DNA of 64,000 nucleotides, from positions 6,910,636 to 6,974,635 of the forward strand of contig OX422183.1 of the NCBI GenBank assembly GCA_949130485.1. Direction: 5' to 3'. Numbering within the stretch: the first letter of the stretch is position 1; the number at the start of each line of letters is the position of its first letter. The DNA comes from Agelas oroides (lineage: Eukaryota > Porifera > Demospongiae > Agelasida > Agelasidae). Below the pieces are notes generated by a model. The model was given only the letters and a program-made list of their open reading frames with translations. It had not been told where the DNA came from and did not search any database. Shown here one piece after another: positions 10,700 to 23,197 of the stretch. The position numbers and the translations under genes are program-made.

Positions 10700-13600
10700 A
10701 TGGCCGGTGGATTGTTGTCGCTCGTCTTATTGGTACTCAGCAGCTGCATGCTAGTCGGAGGGCAGAACTGCTCTCTCTCAGGTACGAGCTAGCTGATGGT
10801 TTGAGATTATGCGTATGCTTGATTTGAAGGATTTTTCATGCAGCTGCTCAGTTTGTGTTCTCCACTGTTGTTACTGTGAGTGCTGAGAGTGTGGGTGGCT
10901 CAACCCCTGGTATTAGAGTGACCTGGAGCACAACAATACCACTTGAGTGTATGACAACTGTGACGGTGAACTTCAGAAATAAATCTGGGTTTTTAGTAGC
11001 AACCAATACAACCACCAATACATCACAAACTGAGTTCATTCAGACTGGTCTCAAATGTGCTACCTACACTATCAGGGTGGTAGTTACTGGAGAAACAAGA
11101 GACCTAGGTGGTGAATACTCTTATCAGCATGGCACAGTACAAGTGCATGTTGGAGGTAAAGCAATTGTGTGCATGTGTGAGATTTTAGTCACTGTATTTT
11201 AACGGTGGTTGTGTCATTGTACAGCAATACCAATCCCAGTTGGAGTGAGAGCTGAAGTCACTGCAGACAACACAAGTATCAGAGTGTCATGGCAGTGGTT
11301 ATGTCAGGGTGTACTTGACATTGTTAGAGTTCACTACCAACATGAGCGAGGCTCTCTGATCAGTCTGATGATATACACAGTGGACAGTACAACAGCAACC
11401 AGTGCCACCTTGCCAAACCTCCATTGTAACACAGAGTACACCATATGGGTTCATGCTAGTAGTGGTCTGAATAATTCAAGGAGTCTCCCCAGAATGGTTA
11501 ATCTACCTGCAAGAGGTATGTTTATGCTGTATAATTTGTCATACAGTTACTGTATTTGTACCACTGTATCACCTCAGCCCCTCCCACTCCCACTGAGGTC
11601 ACTGCTGAGGTCATAAATGCCTCAAGTGTCAGAGTAGCATGGCAGTGGGCTAGTTCAGGCCCAACTCCTGACTGCTTCAACACCACCCGTGTGACCTACC
11701 ATCCTGAGGGAGGTGGTGAGTCCTCCCTGCAGCTCAATGACCCAGCAGCAACTGAGGCCACTCTCACTGGCCTCCAGTGCAACACAAACTACACCATCAC
11801 TGTGGTGGCTACTGCTGGAGAACACAGGAGGGAGGGTGTGGCATTCCTTCCACTACAAGGTATGGTATAGTGAATAGCTCGAGGCCCAGGGGTGTTGTAA
11901 TCACATGATGCCTATCAATGTGCAGGTCTACAGAAGTTCTCAGCAACTGTGCTGTCTCCTACCTCAGTGCATTTAACATGGGTAGCTCCCTGCCACACAC
12001 AGCAATACCACATCCACTACAGGGGGACGTGTGGAACCTATGTTGATGAGGGGAGGTTGGATATTGTTCGTAAGGAGCACACATTCAATGAACTACAAGA
12101 AGGCATAAACTACAGTTTCACTGTTACCCAGACTGGATTCAGTGGAGGTAGTATGTTCTCTACAGACCCAGTGTATGCAAGAACCTTCACAGCAGGTAAA
12201 CAACACACCGAGTGTAATGGTGATTACTTAGGATTGCCAAATCAATATATAGACACTGTAAAGTCACTTTAAGTGACTACCCGCTTACAGACAAACTGAA
12301 GAGACAGTATAATTATGTGAGATTTGTTTGGTGTTGAGGTTGGTTGTGTACTGAGTGTAAACAACACACCGAGTGTAATGGTGATTACTTAGGATTGCCA
12401 AATCAATATATAGACACTGTAAAGTCACTTTAAGTGACTACCCGCTTACAGACAAACTGAAGAGACAGTATAATTATGTGAGATTTGTTTGGTGTTGAGG
12501 TTGGTTGTGTACTGAGTGTAAACAACACACCGAGTGTAATGGTGATTACTTAGGATTGCCAAATCAATATATAGACACTGTAAAGTCACTTTAAGTGACC
12601 ACCCGCTTACAGACAAACTGAAGAGACAGTATAATTATGTAAAGTTTGTTTGGTGTTGAGGTTGGTCGTGTATTGAGTGTAAAACAACTAGAGAGGTAGA
12701 TCAACCTCAAGAATCTCAATACACTGATAATTATTGATCATTCCTGTAAGAGTCACAACAAATATATTATGGAGCTCTTGACAGTCTTGAAAACTCTTGT
12801 AGTAGGTTGGAGCTCTGGACAAATCAGGTGATTAGCTTACACATCAGATGTTCAATGGTCAAGATCACAGGATTATGGTTGTAACTTCCGCTTTTAGGTT
12901 TTCTTAGTCTCTGATACCAAAGTAAACACCTAAACCACTATCTTCTGCAACCAGGGTAACCACTCCATGCTTGTTATTGAGGTGTACCCCCTTGCATACT
13001 CAGTCCCCTCAGGAGCTCCACAGTCGCTGGAGGTCATGTTTGTACAACCCACTGAAGTGTCCCTCAGGTGGAGAGTGGTACCTTGTGCACAACAAAATGG
13101 GCCCATTACTGGCTACATTGTGAGGTACCATACAACCTGTGGTCCTGCCAGAGATGTACGGCAGAACAAGTCAGTAGTGACAACAGGTGACATCATTGAT
13201 AGTCTTACTCCAAACACTGAGTATGCTTTCCAAGTGGCAGCAGTCAATGTTAATGGAACTGGCACATTCAGTGAACCCATCATGTTTGGAGGTAAGCGGT
13301 AATTGCAATTCAGATGCATTTATATTTTTCACTATGCCACATACCTACTTCTTTGTCTTTACATGTACAGGAGCTCCACAGTTGGAGATAGCCCTCTCCT
13401 GAGAAAAAAAAAAAAGAAAGTTCTTAAGTTAGCATGTACTTTTGCAACTAGATTAACCTAGCAATGTTCAAGCAAAACGTCCTTTTAAAAAATGTTGGAA
13501 TACCTGAGTAGACTTTTTACTGCTGTAAGGGAAATTCTATGGGACAATTAACAATCTCGCAATCTCATTGGTCCTTACCATATTTTGGTAATAGGCCCAA

Positions 13601-16600
13601 GAAGTTTGACTTGGTTCACCAGACCATTTCTTTTTGGGACGTGTACATGGTCTGGCCATGAAGAGATAATCAAGATAGCAATAATGAGTGTTTAGACTAC
13701 ATGCGAACCTAAGTGTAGCTCATAATTAGGTAAGCAACCTTGCATACTTTGTTCTGTCTATTTAGAGCATTGTGCTGATGGCCCTGATGCATCAAGTGAC
13801 CCTGACCTAGATAAGCCCCAATCATCCAGTAACCCTGGTCTGGTAGAAGGTACTGCTGTGTCTGTTGTTATGCTGGTGATTGCAGCTGTCTGCATTGTTG
13901 TCCTGATTATATGGTGGAGGTAGGCATTGCTAATACGTCAACACTAATGTATGCTATGTCAACATTAATGCTGCACATATGCCCACACTTCAAGGTTTGA
14001 AGTGGAAACCTTTGTTTGCTTTTTAGAAATCACTAAATGCTGGAATCCGCCACACATGTAATTAGTAAACAATGCTCTCGAATTCGGCTGGAGATCTAAT
14101 ACCACACCTCCTTGTAGCTGCAGCTGTGGCTCTCCTGAGCCGCAGATTGTAAGTGGTGGCAGCCTTCATTCAGAAAAGTAGCTAATTCGTGTTGTCCCAA
14201 GCCCCAGTTGTTGAGCACTGCGGCTTCTACAAATGACAGTCCGGCCATTATTGTGCTATATATAGGGTTTGGGCTCTGCGTAGGGAACCCACCAGATGTT
14301 TCAAATGGTCAGTAGCTTTGTCAGCCACATATGTTGGGGCAATATATAGCCTGGTTGGAGTGGACCTGGGAATGAAACCCTGCTGCTTCTGAAGCATTGA
14401 ATACAACCAAAGTTTTCACACTAGGGATGGTTACTTTGAGGAGGGTATTGGACTCTAACCTAATTTACCGTTATTATTCTTAATAGAACGGTAGGAAATT
14501 AATTTCAAATCTGACTTCCGCTAGATTAGATTCACAAAACTTCCAGGAACCCAATTTCTTCCACTAGATTAGATCTCGAGGGAGTGTTGCTTGCAATACT
14601 AAATTACCATAGGCTCCGGGAACTTTGATCATCCAAGCATCTTTTCTGTCTCCTAGCTGACTATTGTCCGTACTTATTTTGATAAGAACACGGTCTGGGT
14701 GCACTACAACGCCTCTGCAGTGATTTCACAAATGTTGTTTTGATAAGAACGTTTCCTGGTGCACTAAATAGACATGTTCTGTCTGTGACTTCGCCGTTTT
14801 TTTTTATTTTTTGCTTCCTGGTGCACTATAAATAGACTCGGTCTGTCTGTGACTTTGCCATTTATTTTGCTTTGTGGTGTCTACTACTTCGGGCTCTGAT
14901 TCACTCAAAAATAATCTGTGCAGCTACCTTCCACATAATTAGATTAACAAAAATCGCAAAAAAAAAACAAAAAAAACAAAAAAAAAAAACAAAAAAAAAA
15001 AAACAAAAAAAAACAAAAAAAAAACAAAAAAAAAAATTGATTAGTTTGAATAATTACGGTATGGCAATTTAAATGTGGTTCAGGTTCATGATTGTCTACA
15101 GTGGTTGAGATAACTGTTTATTTTAGGATAACTCCTAATTGAGTGTTTAAAGCACATCATCTATGCTACTTATTTAGGCACGGGCAAAGAAATGGAAAGA
15201 ATGCTACAGTGGAGTTAGCTGACATGGCAGATAGTGACAGTGTTGACAGTAAAGAGGAGCAGGACACATCTGTTCACAATGTCTGCTATGACAAAGTTCA
15301 CATTAAACAACAAAGTGGAAAGAATGCTTCAGTGGAGTTGACTGACATGGTGGGTAAGAGCAGTACTGACAGCAAAGAGCAGGACATGGCCACATCTGTT
15401 GACAACATCTGTTATGACAAACTCCCAAGTAAGTTGTATCTAGTGTACACAAAGTCAAGATTATATGTTTAAACCTTAAACAATGTTTGTGAAAGGTGTT
15501 GCATTAACTAAATCATTCAATGGACACACACTCAGCCTCTCCACCAATCATTGTGGACTACCAGCGACAGGTGCAGTGTCTAGAGGGAGAGCAGGTTAGC
15601 CTGATGGTGAAGGCTACCGGCAGACCCACCCCCACTGTTTCTTGGTTCTTCAATGGGAGGAAGACGGAGGATGACTACTCCACTGAACTTGGGAAAGATG
15701 GGTCCCTGATACTCGTGTCAGTGGAGCTAAAGCATGCTGGCACTTACACCTTCAGTGTCAGCAACAGGGTGGGCAGTGTGAAGGGCTGCACCAAGCTGGT
15801 GGTCCACACTGAGGATGAGGAACATGCCAGTGTACCCAGAGTTGAGAACAACCCAGTCACTAGGGAGAAGTTTGGAGACTTTGTGTCTACCTTTCATGCC
15901 TACAATAACACTGCATTCATTGGACAATTCCAGGTAAGGAAACACATGGATATTATGTATGATATGGCGTAGCATAACAGACCATTCTCTGATTTCAGGC
16001 TTTGCCCTCCGGGGAGGAAGGTCACCAGACAACAGTTGGTAAAACTCCAGCAAACAGTCTTCTGAACCGGTTTAAAAACATCACTGCCTGTGAGCCACAG
16101 TCTATTATAATGTCATGCACGTAAAATGTCGTCATTCTTTATGTTGAAAATTATATCTAAGAGATACAGTTCTTTGTTTTTCTGATTTGTAATATGCTTG
16201 AGTTATACCCACTATGCTTACTTAGGCATTTAAAGTTGTGTATTTTTCTAATGCATACATGCACATGGGGTTACATTTGAGCTTCAATCTATCTAATGGA
16301 AAATTCAATGCAAACAGGAAGCCATCAGCATTTAGATGTATTACTGTTCAATGATGGCACTCTTACAATCAGACTTACTAGTCCATAACAAGATCCATAA
16401 CAAAGTGTACAGCATCTCTAAGTGATACTGAATTGCAAAGGTCTGGATGTTTATTCCTAGTATTTCACAATTCTCAAAAAGCAATGCAATTGTCAAGACC
16501 TACTCTCTCTTGGGACAGATGATGACCATCGTGTTGTTCTGAAGTCCATTTCTGATGGTGTAGACTGTGAACATGACTACATCAATGCCACCTATATAGA

Positions 16601-19600
16601 TGTAAGATCCCTCAAAATATGTACATGGGCTGTTGAAAAGAGCACCAGATAGATTTACCTATCTCATTGATGTAAACTGGTTAAGATGATGATCCTTATA
16701 CACCATTACATCTGCCACTCAGGGCTATTCTCAATGCAAGAAGTACATTGCCACCCAAGGTGACCAAGATAGCAATAACTGTCAGCTTTTACAGTACAAA
16801 CAGTTTGTGTATGCTTTTTTGTTTGTTTGTTTGCTTTTGTGAAGGTATAAGCACTCGCCAAGGAAGTACATTGTAGTAGAACTTGCTCGCAATTTTAAGA
16901 CTAATAACATGCATGGGTACCAGTTAATTGAGGTTCTAAACTTTGTAGGTCCCCTCCTGAACACTGTTAATGACTTCTGGTGGCTGGTGTGGCAGGAACA
17001 GGTCTGTGTGGTTGCCATGGTAACCAATATTTTGGAGAGGGGACAGCAGAAGTGTGAGCAGTACTGGCCAAATGAGAGGACCAAAAAGTATGGTCCATTC
17101 AAAGTCACCCTCGCAGACCAGCAGGTGTTGGCAGACTACACCATCAGGCAACTGTTTGTCTCTGTGAGTTTGATGATCCTGCACTATACATTCTCTACAT
17201 TAATTCATTCATCAGCTAATCACTTTTTTTAACGTGGGCAATGCAATATGTTATAGCTGCTTTCAGTTGCCATTTCGGTTCCTATCGTAACTGGTAGTGT
17301 ATTTAGGAAGAGGGTTGTGTTTGAATTGACACATTATTCCACGTCATATATCAGCAGTATAGCTTTTGATTGAGACAGTTATTTCCATACACTACTCCCT
17401 ATATCTCATCTCCATGCAGTGTGACAAGGTTGGAGGGAATCCACTAAAGGTGACACAGTTCCACTTTACCTCCTGGCCAGACCATGGTGTTCCAGAGTAC
17501 GCTGGTCCAATCCTCAACTACCTCTGTCGAATGAAGGCCCAGATGAAGCTCTCCCAGGGACCCACGCTGGTGCACTGCAGGTCAGCTTGGGTTGGAAATG
17601 GTGTACTGGTGAGAGTAAGTGTATTGTTGTTTGGAGGACTTTGTCATCAAATTGACAGGTCTGTCATCCCTTCCTGCAGTGCTGGTGTGGGGAGAACAGG
17701 CGCACTGATTGCTACTGACATGGCTCTGGAGCAGGCTGCCCAGGAGAATGTGGTGGACATCCCTGCTATTGTCACCAAGATGAGGAGGCAACGCATGAAG
17801 ATGGTCCAGAACTCTGTAAGAGAAGCGGAAAGGAAATTTTTAGTTACATACCTACTGCACTCCTATGAGTAACAGCTGCAGTACAACCTCCCTGACTTTT
17901 TTTACTCACCCATGCAGGACCAGTATATGTTCATCCATGATGCTGTCTTGGAGTCTCTCACCTGTGGGGATACCCAGATCACAGCCTCAGGACTCTCCGG
18001 TGCCATTGAGAAACTGAAAGAGAAGGACAGAGTAACTGGGAGGACGGGATTTGAGACACAGTTCCATGTAAGCAATCCTTGTCATATTCATTTGTGCACT
18101 CAAAGTGCATGTGACAAGTGTCATGGCGTTTGGCATCTTTTGAGTAAAGCATCTTCCTTTACCCTCTTTATAACATGATAGTGTCAACCCCTTCCTACCA
18201 TACAGGTGCATGTTTTCATGCACTAGCTAGTGCAGTTCTAGCACTGTCATAAAAAAACCCCCAAGCACTGCTGTTGAATCTTCTAGCTTGCTTGGTGTTG
18301 ACCTGCATGGAAGTAAACATGTTGCCAGTTGGACAGGACAAATTTCAACAAATGGTAGGACCTACACATCCTGTTTTTTGTTCTGGAAACCCAGTTCACA
18401 ACGTAATGGAGCCACCATTTCAAATGTTGATATTGAAATGCTATTTTTACCTAAAACAACAGGTTCTTGGTCTGGTAACTCCAAAACCTACTGAAGTCAT
18501 TAGAGCCTCTGCCCTCCACTTTCCTGACTTAAACAGGAGCTTGGACTTCTTGCCACGTGAGACTAAGTGATAACAGCTTACAAATACTTCTGTGAAGACA
18601 TCATGGCCACTCTCCTGCAAAAGGCTTAGATCAGATTCTTACATTATAGTAGGTCATCATCAGAGGTAAGCAACTGCCTCTTCCATGCTAGTGTGGTGCC
18701 CTGCTCTGATGGTGACCTGCTGCAGCATGAGTAGGAGTAGATTGGCTGCATGTGAGGAGAAAGAGGCCATGATGCTACATCCCAGGATGCTTAAGAGATT
18801 CAGTCTGTGTATGCCTCATGCCAGTACAATCTACTGTTGGTAACAATTTAATTTGCATTTTTGTTATGTTTATTCTGTAGCCGAAAAATGGAGAGTTGTA
18901 CTGAAAGGAGAATCTAAAGACTACATCCATGCCAGTTTTGCAAATGTAAGAGTGTAATGCTGTTTGTTGATTACTAACAGTTTGAGATGTATGGTTAGCC
19001 TCTTTCCCAAGCTTTCCCACCATCTAGTTTTTGAGTGCTTATAATATGCAAATGGTGGGAAGGCCTGCGAACGAGGCTGATGCATATAGGATTGTTCACT
19101 ACCAATAAGCTAAACCAGTCAAATCATTACTTTGAAAGAAAGATTGGTTGTGCATTGTATGCATGTTATCCACACACGCCCTGTGCACACTTGGCAGTGT
19201 ATATGCATGTACACACACATACCTCTCTGTACATCTACACAGGGCTACAAGCAGCAGAAGGGGTTCATCATTGCCCAGGCACCAATAAAGTCCACCTGTC
19301 GAGACTTCTGGAAGATGGTCTATGAGAGAGAGTGTGGTGTGATTGTGATGCTGTCAGACCTGGTGGAGAATGGAGAGGTTGGGTTGAACTGAACTTTATA
19401 CAGGTTGCCCATACCTCAATACAGTCACTTTCATTTCACAGGAGGTGTGCTACCAGTATTGGCCTGCTGATGACACCAAGGGGGCAGAGAAGTATGGAGA
19501 GTTCTCTGCGTCTGTTCTCCAGACCACAAAACAGAATGGCTTCATACAACGTAAAATCAGCATCACCAACCCCAAGGTAGTTGGATGAGTCAGCAAGATA

Positions 19601-22600
19601 ATTTTGTGGCTTGAAAAGCTGTCCAGAGGCTGGTTGTTGCAAAACTGCCCTGATTTGCCATCACCTTTTGCCAACTTAATGACAAACAGTAACACTTTGT
19701 AGCATACAAACTTACCAGACAATAGCCATACAAACAATTTCTCCCTTGCAAACGGCAAAATGATACGGAATTCTAACTGAACTAGAGATGGTTAGTTTTG
19801 GACAACTGTGGTGTAGTTCTTTCAAAAATACTGCTATTTTGCTGTGCCAGCTTAACTGTACGTAATATGCTATGTAGCTCCATCAAGCACATGGATACAT
19901 AAACACGGTTTCCCTTCCCCCTATACATTCAGAAGGTAGAGGATTGCATGCATGTGTGAACAGTGGATTCCAGGCTCTTTTTACTCCCTAAGAGCCTGGG
20001 TAGAAGGCTATATAGTGCATGCCAAACCACCAAACACGGAAATAAAATAGCTTCAAATTCTGTGAAAATTTTATGACAAATAGCCACTACATGGCTGTAG
20101 CCTGTAAGTATGTGCCACTGTTTCTCGATCTTCTGTAGTCTGGCCAGGAGCACAAGGTGACTCAGTTCCAGATGTCCTGCTGGACCCCCAAGGGTCTGTG
20201 CACCTCCCCTCCTGCCATCATGGCAGTCATTGAGCACATGTTGGTGATACAGAGGAGAACGGGAAACAAACCCATTGTGGTCCATGGCAGGTGAGCCAGC
20301 TGGTTGTGGCATCATGTGTATAGTCATTGTTTAGGCTATAATTCCATTTCACCTGATGTATAGGCTAATACTGCAATGCCAAACATATTTCATGTCTGGA
20401 AAATGAATCAATCAGCCATTATTGTTTAGGGTATAGATCCATGTTTTCCAAACGTACCCCATTTTTTGCTACACTGCTACTATATTCTAGCTAGCGTGTA
20501 AACAGCATGCCTGTTTTGTGCCCATGGCAAGCTGCAATATCACACACACACACACACACACACACACATCTCACACAGTGATACAGTGAGTCGGTGTGGG
20601 GTGTTCTGTTCATTCATCAATGCCACTGAGTGTTGCAAGACAGAGGGCATTGTGGATGTGTTCCAGGTAGTGAAGGCACTTCGCATCCAAAAGCCAGGCA
20701 GTGTGCTCACTGTGGTAAGTATGAGTAACGGCATACCCATGATAATAAGGGTGTTTGTATAAGTAAGCCAGCTCACAGGTGAGCAGTTGCTCATACTGCA
20801 GCTCCTATCTCTGAATGTCTTTCATACCTTAAACTCTGGTTAAGCACACCTTGCTATTAGGCACATATTATTAGGTGCATGCTTCTTTCCTGGCATAGGA
20901 CACCATTTATTAAGCGCATCATTTATTAAAGCGCATGTGCATTGATAGAGTACACGATGGCCGTGAGAGAGTGAGTGAAATGACATGACATGAAGAGCAT
21001 GCAGCAGACTTGATGGTCATACTGAAGTCAAACAAAGAAGAGCTACAAAGTTGTTTCCCGCTTCTAGATAACACGAAGTTTGTAAGTCACACCCTACGAT
21101 CATCTGGAATTTCTCCTACGCATGGAGCCCTGCATACCCCTTGAATACACGATGGCTGCAAATTACGCCCTCTTTGAGCAAGATGGAGTTCTCTGATTTT
21201 ATGCCAATACTCACTAGGTGAGTGCGTCTAACGATCTACTAGAGTGCTTTAATTGCATCCTTTATTTAGCGCATATCCTGCATACTTATTTACCACTTCG
21301 CTCACAAGTGCATGTGCTTATCAACAAGAGTCTATAGTATCTAAAGAGCTAGGACAGTCTGGGGTGCTCCTGGATGGGCTATCTTTATATTTCCCTTTTC
21401 GCTTACATTCAGACAGGTCAGCCAGTGTGCAAAATTGCCTTCAAAACACTGGCTGTATGCATAAACATTTAGTAATGTCATGTGCAATGCACATCGTCAA
21501 AAAAGTTGGGTGAGAACCAACTTTTGGTTCAGTATATGCAGCAGACACATGCAAAGGAGTCACGCAAACAGACAGCATTCTTTGCTCTATAACAAAAATT
21601 GTTACTGTCTCTAGATCTTATTTACTGCATGAATTTATAACTGTGGGGCCTAGTCACCCTCATGATTTTGCTGAAGTAAATATGTATTAGTTATTGTATG
21701 GTTGCGAGTGCCACACGGCAAATATTGGCACTGCGTGACGTCAAAGCATGAGGGGCCGTAGGCCCGAGTGCTTTGGGAATTCGCTTTTTTCACAGCTGTT
21801 CATGTTGCATTACGTCATCATTACGCCTTCTGTTGAATATTCATAAGTAATTCGTTTCACAGCGGTTCATGCGTGTTGAATATTCATAATCAATTCGTTT
21901 CACAGCATACATTAGACCGAACAGTGTGTTGGTCGTCTGTTGTGGCTTGTTGGCTAAATGGTTAAAGGTTAGGGTTAGGGTTAGGGTTAGGGTTAGGGTT
22001 AGGGTTAGGGCTGGGGCCAGGGATTGCACTAGGTGTGTTTCTTTTTTTTTTCCTGTAGTGTTATAAGTGTGGTGAACACATTTGTCTTCGTTGGTACGGT
22101 AAGTGCGCGGCGGGGTGCGCGCGACGGAGTGCGCATGACGGGTTACTTATGAATATTCAATAGGTGACGTAACCGCCACATGAACCGCTGTGAAAAAAGC
22201 GAATCCCGAGTGCTTTGACGTCACGCAGTGCCAATATTTGCCATGAGGCACGAGCAGCCATACAATAACTAATTTGTGCCATAGTATACGGAAGGAGCAC
22301 AAGAATGTACGTATGAGTGCTAACAGTGCACGGTGTAATACGAACGTGAACCAAGTTGCGCCATAATTTCAATCGACCAAGAAAGAGTTGCTGTGAAGGA
22401 GTTTCTCCGTTGACTTTTTCTTTGAAGGTGACTGGTATGCTGATCGTTGTGTGCTATCCCCCGTATTGATGGAGTGATCTGGGAGTAATGCTGAAAATTT
22501 CCGTTAAATCTCGAAAGAGCAGATCGAAAGAAACAGCAACTTTACTACTACGGCTCGGAGGCGCTGTGAAAACGAGCGTAGCTACACTGCGGCCACTGCG

Positions 22601-23197
22601 GAAGACACGCGGTCTGGCACTAACAAGAAAGAGTTGGAGTTAGAGGTGTACAGCGAAGGATTCGTATTCGTGATGGCTGTGTGAACCGTCTACGCCACAC
22701 GGGGGATAGCCACGAGGCTGCGTGAACTTACGGAGCTGTGTGAGGGCTGTGTAAACGTACGGGGCTGTGTGGAATGTACCGAGTTGCTGAAAGCGAACGA
22801 TCGCGTCCTGTTGACCCTTGGAACGTTTGTACATGTTCTTAGTGAACACTCAGTTTAGTGTCTTGTTTTTTTCTCTGTACTTTGACTGTATTTCTTTGCC
22901 AACAATGCAGGAAAAAGCTGTTGCTACTAATTGACCATAGGTATACCTAGGGATTCCCAGTGCCAATATCTCATTAAGTGCGTGGGAGATCAAAGACGCC
23001 GGTGTGCCATTATTCTCATATTGGCACTGGGAAGCCCTAGCGGGCAGTGCCATATGGCATATATTGGCACACCGGCGCCTTTGATCTTCCCACGCACTAT
23101 GGCACAATGTCTTTTACTGCAGGAACAATACCGTTTCATATTTGATTTGATGCTGTTGTTCCTCGAGTCATTCAACATCTACTCAAATTTCAAGTAA
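10700..23197 (+). CDS. Receptor protein tyrosine phosphatase, copy A (5 FN3, TM, cytoplasmic Ig, tandem PTP)
   Basis: Predicted type I membrane phosphatase of 1327 residues. Coding exons: 10700-10781, 10844-11155, 11225-11515, 11578-11859, 11926-12195, 13013-13291, 13766-13919, 15178-15428, 15536-15933, 15999-16089, 16519-16601, 16723-16759, 16949-17163, 17420-17580, 17680-17815, 17918-18067, 18463-18556, 18881-18945, 19243-19377, 19442-19576, 20139-20290, 20579-20714, 23123-23197. All junctions are GT-AG and the sum is divisible by three. Signal peptide is about 1-21. FN3 domains are one exon each, all phase 1 (about 28-131, 132-228, 229-322, 323-412, 413-505). The membrane helix is about 535-556. 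A juxtamembrane repeat carries Y594 (VCYDKV) and Y636 (ICYDKL). An I-set-like Ig lies at about 645-735. D1 has NRFKNI, WPDHGVP (D936) and HCSAGVGRTG (C968, R974), so it is predicted active. D2 has WTP and HGSDTVSRCG, so it is predicted inactive. The start is the ATG heading a hydrophobic leader. It converges on the RBBP5 pseudogene 625 bp downstream. Family assignment is secure; the ligand is unknown. Confidence 0.93.
12196..12678. repeat. Three tandem copies of a 161-bp intronic segment
   Basis: Units start at 12196, 12357 and 12518, each beginning GTAAACAACACACCGAGTG. The first unit begins exactly at the 5' splice site of the RPTP-A intron. Copies 1 and 2 are nearly identical; copy 3 has drifted. 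Confidence 0.9.
13371..13402 (+). pseudogene. Remnant of a further FN3 exon in RPTP-A
   Basis: After a good acceptor (tgtacag) the sequence reads GAPQLEIALS then stop, like the GAPQSLEV start of the preceding FN3 exon (13013). An A-rich run follows. Skipping it keeps the gene in frame, so it is read as a truncated duplicated exon. Confidence 0.6.
14958..15037. repeat. A-rich simple repeat
   Basis: Runs of A separated by single C, in the intron after the membrane-helix exon of RPTP-A. Confidence 0.9.
20540..20568. repeat. (CA)n microsatellite next to a splice acceptor
   Basis: Lies about 10 bp upstream of the exon at 20579. The equivalent place in copy B is the much longer (CA)n at 56607-56702, where a LINE lies alongside. 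Confidence 0.85.
21688..22271. mobile_element. Foldback MITE split by element 2
   Basis: The outer arm 'tagttattgtatggttgc' and 'ggcaaatattggcactgcg' is mirrored by 'cgcagtgccaatatttgcc' and 'catacaataacta'. With the nested element removed this is a palindrome of about 140 bp. It lies in the last RPTP-A intron, which is short in copy B. Confidence 0.75.
21776..22206. mobile_element. Mutator-like foldback element 2 with telomere-type array
   Basis: Ends GGAATTCGCTTTTTTCACAGC-like and inverse GCTGTGAAAAAAGCGAATCC. A perfect 11-bp target duplication CGAGTGCTTTG lies at 21765-21775 and 22207-22217. The interior has 'ttggctaaatggttaaagg' followed by about seven consecutive TTAGGG units (about 21966-22010), then a T-run. 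Confidence 0.88.
22978..23097. mobile_element. Foldback sequence in last RPTP-A intron
   Basis: 'gtgcgtgggagatcaaagac' is mirrored by 'tttgatcttcccacgcac' around a short centre containing 'attggcac' motifs like the element at 21688. It lies about 25 bp upstream of the final RPTP-A exon. Confidence 0.7.

Noticed and set aside
21966..22010. Chromosome end (telomere)
   Set aside because: Only about seven units, internal to a foldback with target duplications.
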